Counted from the first letter of the stretch, positions 44,474 to 53,626 are shown. The stretch: DNA of 64,000 nucleotides from Mogibacterium sp. (GCA_017433975.1 JAFRGD010000016.1:1-64000), one strand, 5' to 3'. The notes: generated by a model not told the origin, from the sequence alone. A program made the numbers and translations.

Positions 44474-45856
44474 ATGAATTATGATGTGATCATCATCGGA
44501 GCGGGTCCGGGCGGGATTTATTCGGCTTACGAACTCGTGATGAACAACCCGGAACTGCGGGTCGCGGTCTTTGAGACGGGCCACGTGCTTGAGAAACGCA
44601 AATGCCCGATCGACGGCGTCAACATTAAAAACTGCATTAACTGCCCGACGTGCGCCATCATGAACGGCTTCGGTGGCGCGGGCGCGTTTTCGGACGGCAA
44701 ATACAACATCACCAACGACTTCGGCGGCACCCTGCATGAGTACATCGGCAGGGACAAGGCCATCGAACTGATGAAGTATGTCGACGAGATCAACTGCCGG
44801 TTCGGCGGCGGGCAGACCAGGATGTATTCCACGGCGGGCTCTTCGTTCAAAAAGAAGTGCATGCAGAACAAACTGACGCTGCTCGACGCGTCGGTCCGCC
44901 ACCTCGGCACGGACATCAATTATATCGTGCTCGGCAACCTGTATAAGGAGCTGGAAGACCGCGTCACGTTCTATTTTGATACGACGGTGGAGCGGATCGA
45001 ACGGATCGACGACGGTTATAAGGTTTATACGGCTGTCCAGGCGTATACCGCGAGTTACTGCATCATTTCGGTCGGCCGGAGCGGGAGCAAGTGGATGGAG
45101 ACCGTCTGCGAAGACCTCGCGATTCCGACGCAGTCGAACCGCGTGGACATCGGCGTCCGCGTCGAGATTCCGTCGGTCATCTTTGACCACATCACGGACG
45201 AACTCTATGAGAGCAAGATCGTCTACCGGACGGAAAAATTCGAGGACAGCGTGCGGACGTTTTGCATGAATCCGCACGGCATCGTAGTCAACGAGAACAC
45301 CAACGGGATCGTGACGGTCAACGGCCACAGCTTTGAGGACGAGAGCCGAAAGACCGAGAATACGAACTTCGCGCTCCTGGTATCCAAGCATTTTTCGGAA
45401 CCGTTCAAGGACAGCAACGGCTACGGCGAGAGCATCACGCGCCTGAGCAACATGCTCGGCGGCGGCGTCATCGTGCAGCGGTTCGGCGACCTCGAAAGGG
45501 GACGCCGCACCAACGAGAAGCGCCTCGCAAAATGCACCGTCATTCCGACCCTTGCGGCCACGCCGGGCGACCTCAGCCTCGTCCTGCCGAAGCGGATTCT
45601 CGACGGAATCATCGAGATGATCTACGCGCTCGACCGGATCGCACCGGGCGTCGCCAATGACGATACGCTTCTCTATGGTGTGGAAGTCAAGTTCTACAAC
45701 ATGGAGGTCAGGCTGAACCGCAATCTTGAGACGCGCCACAAGGGGCTGTTTGTCATCGGTGACGGGAGCGGGGTGACGCATTCGCTCTCGCACGCGTCCG
45801 CGAGCGGGGTGTACGTCGCGCGGCACATCCTGAACGAACTTTCCGCTGTGATGTAA
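44474..45856 (+). CDS. FAD-dependent dehydrogenase, uncharacterised (COG2509-like)
   Basis: The 460-residue protein begins with a dinucleotide fold VIIIGAGPGGIYSAYEL and ends with a second FAD contact GLFVIGDGSGVTHSLSHASASG. Cysteines near the N-terminus (CINCPTC) are conserved in related sequences of this type. Substrate unknown. It follows kynureninase by 36 bases in the same transcript, ahead of a bidirectional terminator. Confidence 0.83.
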   Translation: MNYDVIIIGAGPGGIYSAYELVMNNPELRVAVFETGHVLEKRKCPIDGVNIKNCINCPTCAIMNGFGGAGAFSDGKYNITNDFGGTLHEYIGRDKAIELMKYVDEINCRFGGGQTRMYSTAGSSFKKKCMQNKLTLLDASVRHLGTDINYIVLGNLYKELEDRVTFYFDTTVERIERIDDGYKVYTAVQAYTASYCIISVGRSGSKWMETVCEDLAIPTQSNRVDIGVRVEIPSVIFDHITDELYESKIVYRTEKFEDSVRTFCMNPHGIVVNENTNGIVTVNGHSFEDESRKTENTNFALLVSKHFSEPFKDSNGYGESITRLSNMLGGGVIVQRFGDLERGRRTNEKRLAKCTVIPTLAATPGDLSLVLPKRILDGIIEMIYALDRIAPGVANDDTLLYGVEVKFYNMEVRLNRNLETRHKGLFVIGDGSGVTHSLSHASASGVYVARHILNELSAVM

Positions 45857-45888
45857 ATTGAACGGATCCGGTTAAATCAAAGAAGAAA

Positions 45889-45913
45889 CCCGGAGGATTT
45901 CGATCCTCCGGGC
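45889..45913. terminator. Bidirectional terminator, ten-pair stem with TTCG loop
   Basis: CCCGGAGGAT (45889-45898), loop TTCG and ATCCTCCGGG (45903-45912) form a perfect stem. It is followed by CTTTTG on the plus strand and by TTTCTTCTTTG on the minus strand. It lies between the convergent FAD protein and penicillin-binding protein genes. Confidence 0.9.
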
Positions 45914-45923
45914 TTTTGATTCT

Positions 45924-48900
45924 TTAACCGCCGTTCTCCGGCTTTGGCTTCTCAGGTTCTTGCTTTTCTTTGTTTTTCTTAACCTTGGCTTCAAGCTTTT
46001 TGAGGCGGTCGAGCGCGCTGTCTGAAACGTATTTCTTTTGGTCGTCCGTCAGTTTCTCATAAGCCTTGCGCGCATCCGTGACCGACTTTTCGTTATTGGC
46101 GTCCGCCTTGTTGATCTTTTCTACGACCTTTTCCGCTGCTGCCTTGTCGGCGTCGGCTTTTCGTTTGGCCTCTTCGGCTTCTTTCTTTTTGCGCTCGTCT
46201 TCGATGTAAGTCGACAGACCTTTTTCCGTTCCGGAGGTGAAGTACTCGCCGTTCTTTTTGACGACGTTGTCCGGCATGCTCTTATATTTGCCAATCTTGG
46301 CCTTTGGAATCTGGTTCATGATCTTGCCCCAGAGCTGGACAGACATGATGGACATCGAAGAAAGCGGGATGTTCACGTCCGTACCGATCCAGACGACGCA
46401 CGCGTAGTTTGGGGTGATGCCATCGAACCAGATGTCGTAGTTGCTGTTGGTCGTACCGGATTTGCCGCCGGCCTGGACGCCGTCGATATCGGCCGCATAG
46501 GCGTAACCGGACGAAACGACGTATTTCAGCATGTCGGTCATAATCCAGGCGACGCCCTCGTCGACGACGCGCGTCTGTTTGGACTCTGCGGTGAGGATGA
46601 CGTTTCCTTCGCGGTCGGTAACCGTCGTATATGCGATGGACGACTGCCGGATTCCGCCGTTCGGGTAGGTCGCGTAGGCCTGGGCCATCTCGAGCGGGAT
46701 CGCGCCGTGGGTGAGTCCGCCGAGCGCGAGGGCGGCAGGGTTTAAGTCGTTCACAACCGGGTCTTCCGTCTCAATCGTCGTAAGGCCGAATTTGCGGAGC
46801 ATGTCCGCGCAGTACTGATCGCCGAGCTGAAGCTCGATCTTGACCGCGACGGTGTTGAGGGAGTTCCGCATTCCGGCGCGCATCGTGACCGGCCCGCGGA
46901 AGGTATTGTCGACGTTGTACGGCCAGGTCTTGCCGTCAAAGGTCATTTTTTCGTCGATGACGCAGGACGCGGCTGTCAGATAATCGCCGTAGTACTTGGC
47001 GCCTTGTTTATCATGGCCGTAGTCGACGTACGGGAACTTCTGACCAGCCTCTGCATATTCGTAACTCTTCTGAAGGGCGGCACCGTAGACTGAAAGCGGC
47101 TTGATGGACGATCCCGGCTGCCGCGGATTGAGTGCGCGGTTATAGAGGCGACGGCCTGTCGCGCCGCGGCCGCCGACGAGCGCTTTGACCTCGCCGGTTC
47201 CGACCTGCACGATCGCACAGGCGGACTGCGGCTGGATCTGTTTCTGCGGCAAGGAGTAGGCTACGCTGTCGATCTTGACGCGGTCGTTTTCGATGATGAT
47301 GTGATCCGGATAATCCTCAAAGTATTGCGCGGAGATGACCAGATTGTTCTTGCTGTCCAACGATTTATACTCCGCAGGAATGTTGATATATCCGCCTTCA
47401 TAGATATACAGGATCGAATCCTCAAAGACGTAAATCGGCTTGAATTCGAGGCTGTAATCCACGTTTCCGGCGACTTCCGTAGTATAAATGTTGAGTTTCT
47501 TACCACGCTTGACCGTAATGGAACCGTCGTCATTGATGGTGACGTCTTTCTTTCCAAAGACGAACTGCTCATTCTTGTTAAACAGATTCTCATATCTGTA
47601 GAGCATGACAGAACCGTCGTTGGCGACGATATTATCGTACTCGTCGTACTGGATGCCGGAAAGGGACGGATAGTTATCGTCGTCCTTGAATTCCTTCATG
47701 ATGACATCCTGAGCGGTGGTGTCGAGCGTCGAGTAAATGTGTAACCCGCCGGCGTAGACCATCCGCTCGGCTTCGTCCTCGGTCAGGTCGTATTTTTCCA
47801 TCAGGTCGTGCTCGACCTGATCCAGCAAGTGGTCAGTAAAATAAGAGTATTTGGAACTGCCGGTCGAAATATGCGGGTTGATGAACTCCATGACGGAGAT
47901 TTCATAGGCCTCGTCGTGTTGCTCCTGCGTGATGTACCCCTGTTCGAGCATCAGGTCAAGACAGAGGTCGCGGCGGTCCGCGGACGAGTCGTTCGCGACG
48001 TAAGTGTCCGGTTTGCGGATGATGATGTTGGTATCGCCCTCCGAGACGCCGTCTGCACCGGCGTATTTGACGAGCGCGTAGGTCTCCGGGAGCTGCGGGA
48101 GAGCCGCAAGGGCGGCGCACTCGAGCAGCGTCAGATCCTTTGGCGCCTTGGAGAAATACGAATCCGCTGCAGCCTGAACCCCGTACGAACCGAACCCGAA
48201 GTAGACGGAGTTGAGATATGCCTCGATGATCTGTTCCTTGGTGAGGGTCTTCTCGATCTCGTATGCGTAGTACATCTCGATGATTTTACGCTCGATCGAC
48301 CGCTCGCTCTTGCGTTCCGGCAGGAAGACGTTACGCGCCAGTTGCTGCGTAATGGTACTCGTACCGCTGATCTCGCCATGCCCCAGAAGGGACTCGACCA
48401 ATGCGCCGAACATGCGGATCCAGTTAAAGCCGTGGTGCGTCCAGAACGTCTTGTCCTCGATGGCGACGAACGCGTTGATCAGATCCGGCGGCATCTCCTC
48501 ATAAGTAATGATGCCGCGGTTCTGCGTATAGTAGATTTCCTCGATCTCATTGCCTTCATCATCGTAAACGATGGAATTCTCAGCGATGTTATCGTAGATC
48601 GTCGTAGGATCGATCTTGTCGGCCCGGCTGATGATTCGATAGGCGTATGCGCAGCAGGCGATGAAAAAGATGAGGCCGATGACGATCAGATTGCGCAGGA
48701 ATTTCAGGATGCTGAAATGGTTCCCGCGGAAAAAGAGCCGCTTGAGAAGCCCCGGTTTCTTATATTTGCGGGATTGATAACTGTAGTTCTTGGATGATGT
48801 CTTTCGTGCGCCGGATTTGGTTCCGGACTTTGCAGTGGCTTTTGTTCCGGACTTTGTTCCAGCCTTTGCTCCGGACTTTGTGACAGATTTGGAAGCGGCA

Positions 48901-49154
48901 GCCTTGGAGGCGGTTTTGCCGGTCGGTTTGGCCGCGGCTTTAGTTCCGACGGCTTTGGCCCCGGCGGTCTTGACCGCAGCGGGTTTTGCCGCCGGAACAG
49001 ATTTATCAGCTGGCTTTGGCGAGTCGGTTTTGATGGAACGCGAAGGCGGTGCAGCCTGCGTGGCAGGAGCGTCGTCATCGTCCTCGTCAAACCGCGCGAG
49101 GAAAGCGTCGATTTCATCCAGATCAGTTTTGCGTTTGTCGAAATCGTTGAACAT
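45924..49154 (-). CDS. Class A penicillin-binding protein (second paralog)
   Basis: The 1076-residue protein has a long Lys/Ala/Thr/Ser-rich cytoplasmic region (about 35-120), a membrane helix near 150-172, and a GT51 glycosyltransferase with EDKTFW near 235. The transpeptidase has PGSSIKPL (about 681), the SLN motif and KSGTTNSNYD (about 897). A tail follows with DDQKKYV, a FIVAR-like segment, and Lys/Glu-rich repeats. It polymerises and cross-links peptidoglycan. It is the downstream copy of two adjacent paralogs, with its own promoter. The repetitive Ala/Lys region is specific to this copy. Confidence 0.93.
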   Translation of the reverse strand: MFNDFDKRKTDLDEIDAFLARFDEDDDDAPATQAAPPSRSIKTDSPKPADKSVPAAKPAAVKTAGAKAVGTKAAAKPTGKTASKAAASKSVTKSGAKAGTKSGTKATAKSGTKSGARKTSSKNYSYQSRKYKKPGLLKRLFFRGNHFSILKFLRNLIVIGLIFFIACCAYAYRIISRADKIDPTTIYDNIAENSIVYDDEGNEIEEIYYTQNRGIITYEEMPPDLINAFVAIEDKTFWTHHGFNWIRMFGALVESLLGHGEISGTSTITQQLARNVFLPERKSERSIERKIIEMYYAYEIEKTLTKEQIIEAYLNSVYFGFGSYGVQAAADSYFSKAPKDLTLLECAALAALPQLPETYALVKYAGADGVSEGDTNIIIRKPDTYVANDSSADRRDLCLDLMLEQGYITQEQHDEAYEISVMEFINPHISTGSSKYSYFTDHLLDQVEHDLMEKYDLTEDEAERMVYAGGLHIYSTLDTTAQDVIMKEFKDDDNYPSLSGIQYDEYDNIVANDGSVMLYRYENLFNKNEQFVFGKKDVTINDDGSITVKRGKKLNIYTTEVAGNVDYSLEFKPIYVFEDSILYIYEGGYINIPAEYKSLDSKNNLVISAQYFEDYPDHIIIENDRVKIDSVAYSLPQKQIQPQSACAIVQVGTGEVKALVGGRGATGRRLYNRALNPRQPGSSIKPLSVYGAALQKSYEYAEAGQKFPYVDYGHDKQGAKYYGDYLTAASCVIDEKMTFDGKTWPYNVDNTFRGPVTMRAGMRNSLNTVAVKIELQLGDQYCADMLRKFGLTTIETEDPVVNDLNPAALALGGLTHGAIPLEMAQAYATYPNGGIRQSSIAYTTVTDREGNVILTAESKQTRVVDEGVAWIMTDMLKYVVSSGYAYAADIDGVQAGGKSGTTNSNYDIWFDGITPNYACVVWIGTDVNIPLSSMSIMSVQLWGKIMNQIPKAKIGKYKSMPDNVVKKNGEYFTSGTEKGLSTYIEDERKKKEAEEAKRKADADKAAAEKVVEKINKADANNEKSVTDARKAYEKLTDDQKKYVSDSALDRLKKLEAKVKKNKEKQEPEKPKPENGG

Positions 49155-49193
49155 TCATTGTCCTCCAGATGAATAGTTTACAATAATCAATTT

Positions 49194-49202
49194 ATTATAA
49201 CA
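49194..49202 (-). promoter_or_regulatory. Putative promoter of the second penicillin-binding protein gene
   Basis: On the minus strand the site reads TGTTATAAT: a TGN extension with perfect TATAAT, about 40 bases before the ATG. A TAAACT -35 candidate is 17 bases upstream. Confidence 0.5.
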
Positions 49203-49285
49203 TAAGTAAGGTAAAAAGTTTATTAATGTTTCATAAATTCACATAAAATTCAAGTTCCGATATCTCGGGAAATCGTTGCACGCAA

Positions 49286-49309
49286 AAGGCCCGCGTTGCC
49301 GCGGGCCTT
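49286..49309 (-). terminator. Terminator after the first penicillin-binding protein gene
   Basis: A ten-pair GC-rich stem AAGGCCCGCG (49286-49295) / CGCGGGCCTT (49300-49309) with a TTGC loop ends in TTTTGCG when read on the minus strand. It separates the two paralogs into different transcripts. Confidence 0.8.
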
Positions 49310-49331
49310 GATTTCACTATGGGTGAGGGGA

Positions 49332-52300
49332 TCACGGATAGGTGAAGTCGCCTTCGCGCCAGCCTTCATCGTACTCGTAATAGCCCTCGGAGATCTGAAC
49401 CGATTCCGTATGGGTTTCCTCATCGTGATGGATGAAGATTTCGTTACCCTCTTCGTCTAATTCACCCGTCGGCTCGTCGTACGCCTCCTGATCGACGATG
49501 ATCTGATCTTCATAAACCGGTTCGATCCAGTGCTTGTGCTCTTCGCGTTCTTCGAGCCATTTCTGATAGGCAGCCTCGCGCTTGGCTTCTTCTTCCTTCT
49601 GCCGTTCGGCTTCTTTTGCCGCGGCTTCCTCGGCGGCAGCGACCTCAGCTTCGAGGCCCTCAAGCCGGTTATAATTCGTGACGAGTTTCTTTTGGTCGTC
49701 CGTCAGCTTGTCGTATGCTGCGCGGGCTTCCTTGACAGAGTCAGGGTTTGCCGCGTCGGCAGCGATGATCATCTCCATGACAGCCTCGGCAGCTTCTTTA
49801 TTCTTTTGCTCTTCCTTGTAGTTGGACAGGCCGACTTCGGTCCCCTTGGTGAAGTACTCTCCGTCCTTTGTGACGACGTTGTCCGGTTTACTCCGATATT
49901 CGCCGATCTTGGCCTTTGGAATCTGGTTCATGATTTTGCCCCACATCCGGACGGACATGATCGACATCGAGGAGAGCGGGATGTTGACGTCGGTTCCGAT
50001 CCAGACGACGCACGCATAGTTTGGAGTGATGCCGTCGAACCAGATGTCGTAGTTGCTGTTGGTCGTACCGGACTTGCCGCCGGACTGCACGCCGTCGAGG
50101 TCGGCGGCGTAGGCATAGCCGGAGGAGACGACGTATTTCAGCATGTCCGTCATGATCCAGGCGACGCCCTCGTCAACGACTTTGATTTCATCGGACTGGG
50201 CCGTCAGAATGACGTTGCCCTTGCGGTCGGTGACCGTCGTGTAAGCGATCGACGTCCGGCGGACGCCGCCGTTCGGGTAGGTCGCGTACGCCTGGGCCAT
50301 TTCGAGCGGGATCGCACCGTGTGTCAGACCACCGAGCGCGAGCGAAGCCGGGTTCAGGTCGTTCAGGTCCGGGTCCTCCGTCTCGATCGTGGTAAGGCCG
50401 AACTTCTTTAGCATCTCCGCGCTGTATTCGTCGCCGAGCTGAAGTTCGATCTTGACCGCGACGGTGTTGAGCGAGTTCCGCATGCCGTCGCGCATTGTAA
50501 CCGGGCCGCGGAACGTATTGTCGACGTTGTACGGCCAGGTCTTGCCGTTAAAGGTCATCTTTTCGTCGATGATGATCGATGCGGCAGTCAGATAGTCACC
50601 GTAGTACTTATCGCCTTGCTCGTCATGGTGATAGTCCACGTAAGGGAACTTCTGTCCAGCAGATGCGTACTCGTAACTCTTTTGGAGTGCGGCTCCATAG
50701 ACCGCGAGCGGTTTGATCGACGATCCCGGCTGACGCGGGTTGAGCGCTCTGTTGTAGAGCTGACGACCGGTCGCCCCGCGGCCGCCGACGAGCGCCTTGA
50801 CCTGCCCGGTTCCGACCTGTACGATCGCGCAGGCGGACTGCGGCTGAATCTGACGCTGCGGGAGGGAATAGCTGGACGGAGCGAGCTTGATCGTATCGCC
50901 GTCGATTTTGATGTTCCCCGGATAATCGATGAGATAGTCTCCCGAGATCACGAGATCGTCGTTCGCATCGAGCGATTTATATGCGGCAGGGATGTTGATG
51001 TATCCGCCCTGGAAGATGAACAGCGTGGAGTCCTCGTCCATGATGTAGGTGTTCTTGAACTCAAGGCTGTAGTCCACATTGCCGGCGACTTCCGTCGTAT
51101 AAATGTTCAGTTTGTTGCCGCGTTTGACCGTGATTGATCCGTCGGAATTGACGGTTGCCTCGTCCGGACCGAAGACGAATTCTTTGTCTTCGTTAAAGAA
51201 GTTATGGTAGTTATACAACATGACCGACCCGTCGCTCGCGATGATGTTATCCTCATCATCGTAACGGATGCCGGAGAGGGACGGGTAGTTGTCAGGGTCG
51301 TTGAACTCCTTGATGATGACGTCCTGAGCCGTCGTGTCGAGCGTCGAATAGATGTGAAGGCCGCCGGTGTAGATCATGCGCTCGGCTTCCTCGTAGGACA
51401 TGCCATACTGCTCGACGAGGTCGTCCTCGACCTGTTCAATCAGGTAGTCCGTGAAATACGTGTAATTGGAGCTCGTGACGTTGATATGCGGGTTGATGAA
51501 CTCCATGACGGACCGCTCATATGCTTTGTCATGCTGCTCCTGGGTGATGTATCCCTGGTCGAGCATGAGGTCGAGGCAGAGGTCGCGGCGGTCTGCAGAG
51601 ATATCGTTGGCGATATACGTATCCGGCTCGCGCAGGATGATGTTGGTACTGCCTTCGGTCACGCTGCCGTCGCCGGCGTATTTGACCAGCGCATAGGTGT
51701 CCGGGAGCTGTGGGAGGGCAGCGAGCGCCGCGCATTCGACCAGCGTGAGGTCCTTTGGAGACTTTGAGAAATAGGAGTCCGCTGCGGCGTCCACGCCGTA
51801 CGCGCCGAAACCGAAGTATACCGAGTTGAGGTAGGCTTCGATGATCTCTTCCTTGGTCAGAGTCTTTTCGATCCGGTACGCGTAGTACATCTCGATCAGC
51901 TTACGCTTGACGCTGCGCTCGCTCTTGGTCTCCGGGAGGTAGACATTACGCGCGAGCTGCTGCGTGATGGTACTCGTACCGCTGATGTTACCGTGGCCGG
52001 TAAACTTTTCGATGATTGCACCGAACATGCGGATCCAGTTGAAGCCGTGGTGCTTCCAGAACGTCTTGTCTTCGATTGCGACAAATGCGTTGATCAGTTC
52101 CGGCGGCATGTCTTCGTATTTGATGATGTTGCGGTTTTGATTGTAAAAGACTTCGTCGATTTCGTTGCCTTCGTCGTCATAGACGATGGAGTTCTGCGCG
52201 ATGCTGTCATAAATGTTGGTCGGGTCGATCTTGTCCGCCTGGGCGATGATGGAGGCCGCGTAAATGCAGCCGCAAAGGAACAACGCCAGGAAGATCACCA

Positions 52301-52556
52301 GGATGTTCCGGATCAGTTTGAGCACGCTGAATTTGCCCTTCTTGTTGAAGAAGAGACGTTTGAGCAGGCTGCCTTTGTTCTGTTTCTTTTTATTCTTTTT
52401 GCCCTTGCCGGAGCGCCTGCCGGCCTTGTTCTTGCGGCCGGCAGGCGGAGCAGACTTGACGGTCTCGTCCGCTGCATCCGGCACATCGTCAAATTGCGCG
52501 AGAAAGGCGTCGATTTCGTCGATCTGCTCGCTGCGTTTGACTTGGTTTCTTGCCAT
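49332..52556 (-). CDS. Class A penicillin-binding protein (first paralog)
   Basis: The 1074-residue protein has a short Lys-rich cytoplasmic region, a membrane helix near 85-105, and GT51 EDKTFW near 165. The transpeptidase has PGSSIKPL near 612, SLN and KSGTTNSNYD near 830. The tail differs from its neighbour: a Glu/Ala coiled coil (EAEVAAAEEAAAKEAERQ), then an acidic, His-containing end (EDQIIVDQEAYDEPTGELDEEG). The cores of both proteins are closely similar, so this is a tandem duplication. Confidence 0.93.
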   Translation of the reverse strand: MARNQVKRSEQIDEIDAFLAQFDDVPDAADETVKSAPPAGRKNKAGRRSGKGKKNKKKQNKGSLLKRLFFNKKGKFSVLKLIRNILVIFLALFLCGCIYAASIIAQADKIDPTNIYDSIAQNSIVYDDEGNEIDEVFYNQNRNIIKYEDMPPELINAFVAIEDKTFWKHHGFNWIRMFGAIIEKFTGHGNISGTSTITQQLARNVYLPETKSERSVKRKLIEMYYAYRIEKTLTKEEIIEAYLNSVYFGFGAYGVDAAADSYFSKSPKDLTLVECAALAALPQLPDTYALVKYAGDGSVTEGSTNIILREPDTYIANDISADRRDLCLDLMLDQGYITQEQHDKAYERSVMEFINPHINVTSSNYTYFTDYLIEQVEDDLVEQYGMSYEEAERMIYTGGLHIYSTLDTTAQDVIIKEFNDPDNYPSLSGIRYDDEDNIIASDGSVMLYNYHNFFNEDKEFVFGPDEATVNSDGSITVKRGNKLNIYTTEVAGNVDYSLEFKNTYIMDEDSTLFIFQGGYINIPAAYKSLDANDDLVISGDYLIDYPGNIKIDGDTIKLAPSSYSLPQRQIQPQSACAIVQVGTGQVKALVGGRGATGRQLYNRALNPRQPGSSIKPLAVYGAALQKSYEYASAGQKFPYVDYHHDEQGDKYYGDYLTAASIIIDEKMTFNGKTWPYNVDNTFRGPVTMRDGMRNSLNTVAVKIELQLGDEYSAEMLKKFGLTTIETEDPDLNDLNPASLALGGLTHGAIPLEMAQAYATYPNGGVRRTSIAYTTVTDRKGNVILTAQSDEIKVVDEGVAWIMTDMLKYVVSSGYAYAADLDGVQSGGKSGTTNSNYDIWFDGITPNYACVVWIGTDVNIPLSSMSIMSVRMWGKIMNQIPKAKIGEYRSKPDNVVTKDGEYFTKGTEVGLSNYKEEQKNKEAAEAVMEMIIAADAANPDSVKEARAAYDKLTDDQKKLVTNYNRLEGLEAEVAAAEEAAAKEAERQKEEEAKREAAYQKWLEEREEHKHWIEPVYEDQIIVDQEAYDEPTGELDEEGNEIFIHHDEETHTESVQISEGYYEYDEGWREGDFTYP

Positions 52557-52598
52557 GTATGTATTCCTCCGAGGTTGGTCTTCTTAAAAACTTCGGTT

Positions 52599-52607
52599 AT
52601 TATATCA
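52599..52607 (-). promoter_or_regulatory. Putative promoter of the first penicillin-binding protein gene
   Basis: On the minus strand the site reads TGATATAAT, a TGN extension with perfect TATAAT, about 43 bases before the ATG. The -35 is weak. Confidence 0.5.
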
Positions 52608-52624
52608 CAGTTTAAAAACGACAC

Positions 52625-52642
52625 TTATTAAATATTTAATAA
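52625..52642. repeat. AT-only 18-bp palindrome
   Basis: TTATTAAAT (52625-52633) is followed by its exact reverse complement. It overlaps the stop codon of the pyridoxamine kinase gene (52628-52630) and lies upstream of the penicillin-binding protein promoter. It could be a binding site or chance. Confidence 0.5.
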
Positions 52643-53455
52643 TTTCATGTATCTTTCAAAATGCAGGTCGTAGTGGTCCTCCGTGTCGAGGTTGTCCTGC
52701 AGTACGATGGAAATGAAAGAAGAAGCGACTTTGACCGCATGCAGGATGGACGAGCCGGAGAGGCATTCGGCCGTCAGGATGCCGGAGAAGAGGTCCCCGG
52801 TTCCGATGAACTGCGTCGGGATTCTCTCGTATACGACTTCGTGGAACGCGTCCGTCTCATGGTCATATACATAATTGAAAGCCACATCGCGGTCGGATGG
52901 CTCGCAGCCGGTGATGACGAGGTCGCGCGGGCCCATGGAAAGAAGCTTTTGCGCCATCTCGTGGAGTTCAGCGGTGGTGAGGGACGGCTTGTCGAGGTAC
53001 ATGTCGCTGACCATGCACGCCTCGGTGACGTTCGGTACGAAGACAGACGCGACGCCGGCCATCTTTTTGTTACAGTCGATGACGCCCGGATACATGCCGT
53101 CGTACAGTTTGCCGTTCTCGGCCATGATCGGGTCGACCAGGACGAACGACGGCTGATTCCGCTCGATGATGCCGCGGATGATATCAACCTGTTCGTGCGA
53201 ATTCAGGAAACCGACGGTAATGTTGTCAAAGCGGAAGCCCAGGTCATTCCAGACGCTCACGGCCTGACGCATATATTCAGTCGTATCGTGAATCACAAAG
53301 CGGCCGTATTCGAGTGTATTCGATACGAGCGACGTCGGCAGGGCGTAGGTATGGTGCCCGTAATGCGACAATACCGGGATCATCGCCTGCGTCGAAACGC
53401 GGCCGTAGCCGGCGAAGTCGTTGATTATTAAAACATCTTTGACCGTCTTAGGCAT
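52628..53455 (-). CDS. Pyridoxamine kinase (PdxY-like)
   Basis: The enzyme phosphorylates B6 vitamers in the salvage route to pyridoxal phosphate. The 275-residue ribokinase-fold protein has INDFAGYGRVS near its start, FVLVDPIMAENGK, TPN-like VPNVTEA, and the C-terminal nucleotide and catalytic loop GTGDLFSG containing the catalytic Asp. The ATG at 53455 is chosen because AGGAGG lies nine bases upstream; the ATG at 53464 abuts the ribosome site. It supplies the cofactor needed by enzymes such as kynureninase. Confidence 0.9.
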   Translation of the reverse strand: MPKTVKDVLIINDFAGYGRVSTQAMIPVLSHYGHHTYALPTSLVSNTLEYGRFVIHDTTEYMRQAVSVWNDLGFRFDNITVGFLNSHEQVDIIRGIIERNQPSFVLVDPIMAENGKLYDGMYPGVIDCNKKMAGVASVFVPNVTEACMVSDMYLDKPSLTTAELHEMAQKLLSMGPRDLVITGCEPSDRDVAFNYVYDHETDAFHEVVYERIPTQFIGTGDLFSGILTAECLSGSSILHAVKVASSFISIVLQDNLDTEDHYDLHFERYMKLLNI

Positions 53456-53494
53456 CGCACCCATCCTCCTGCGGAAAGAATTGATAGTCGAGTA

Positions 53495-53500
53495 ATTATA
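53495..53500 (-). promoter_or_regulatory. Weak promoter candidate of the pyridoxamine kinase gene
   Basis: A perfect TATAAT is read on the minus strand about 40 bases before the start; a TTTAAT -35 candidate is 17 bases upstream. No TG extension. Confidence 0.35.
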
Positions 53501-53544
53501 CTATTTTTTTTTCGCAAATTAAAGTAGAAACGCTAAAAAAGTAC

Positions 53545-53574
53545 TTGCATCGGAATCTTTCGATGTGCTATAAT
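53545..53574 (+). promoter_or_regulatory. rpmB promoter
   Basis: The -35 TTGCAT (53545-53550), an 18-base spacer, and TGCTATAAT with TATAAT at 53569-53574 give a strong promoter. The transcript would start near 53581. Confidence 0.8.
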
Positions 53575-53582
53575 CTCTATCG

Positions 53583-53596
53583 CGTCAGAAATGACG
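53583..53596 (+). promoter_or_regulatory. Leader hairpin of rpmB
   Basis: The stem CGTCA/TGACG with a GAAA tetraloop lies at the predicted 5' end of the rpmB transcript, ahead of the AAAGGAGGTG ribosome site. It may stabilise the mRNA or bind a regulator; only the fold is seen. Confidence 0.5.
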
Positions 53597-53626
53597 TAGG
53601 ATTTCAGAGCAAAGGAGGTGCGGTAA

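Larger units (their letters stand above)
45924..52556 (-). repeat. Tandem duplication of a class A penicillin-binding protein gene
   Basis: The two adjacent genes encode proteins of almost equal length (1076 and 1074 residues) with closely matching cores across the glycosyltransferase and transpeptidase domains. The cytoplasmic N-termini and C-terminal tails differ. The copies are separated by a terminator and a promoter, so each can be controlled on its own. Confidence 0.85.

Noticed and set aside
44441..45826. Long minus-strand open frames opposite the FAD protein, and opposite prkC/rsgA (13867-15216)
   Set aside because: They are shadows of GC-rich plus-strand genes; they lack motifs and ribosome sites, and the plus-strand proteins have clear families.
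27676..45856. Prophage, integrative element or transposon
   Set aside because: No integrase, transposase, recombinase, phage structural gene or flanking direct repeats could be seen.
53456..53464. ATG at 53464 as the pyridoxamine kinase start
   Set aside because: It directly abuts the AGGAGG on the minus strand, leaving no spacing; the ATG at 53455 has a nine-base spacer.
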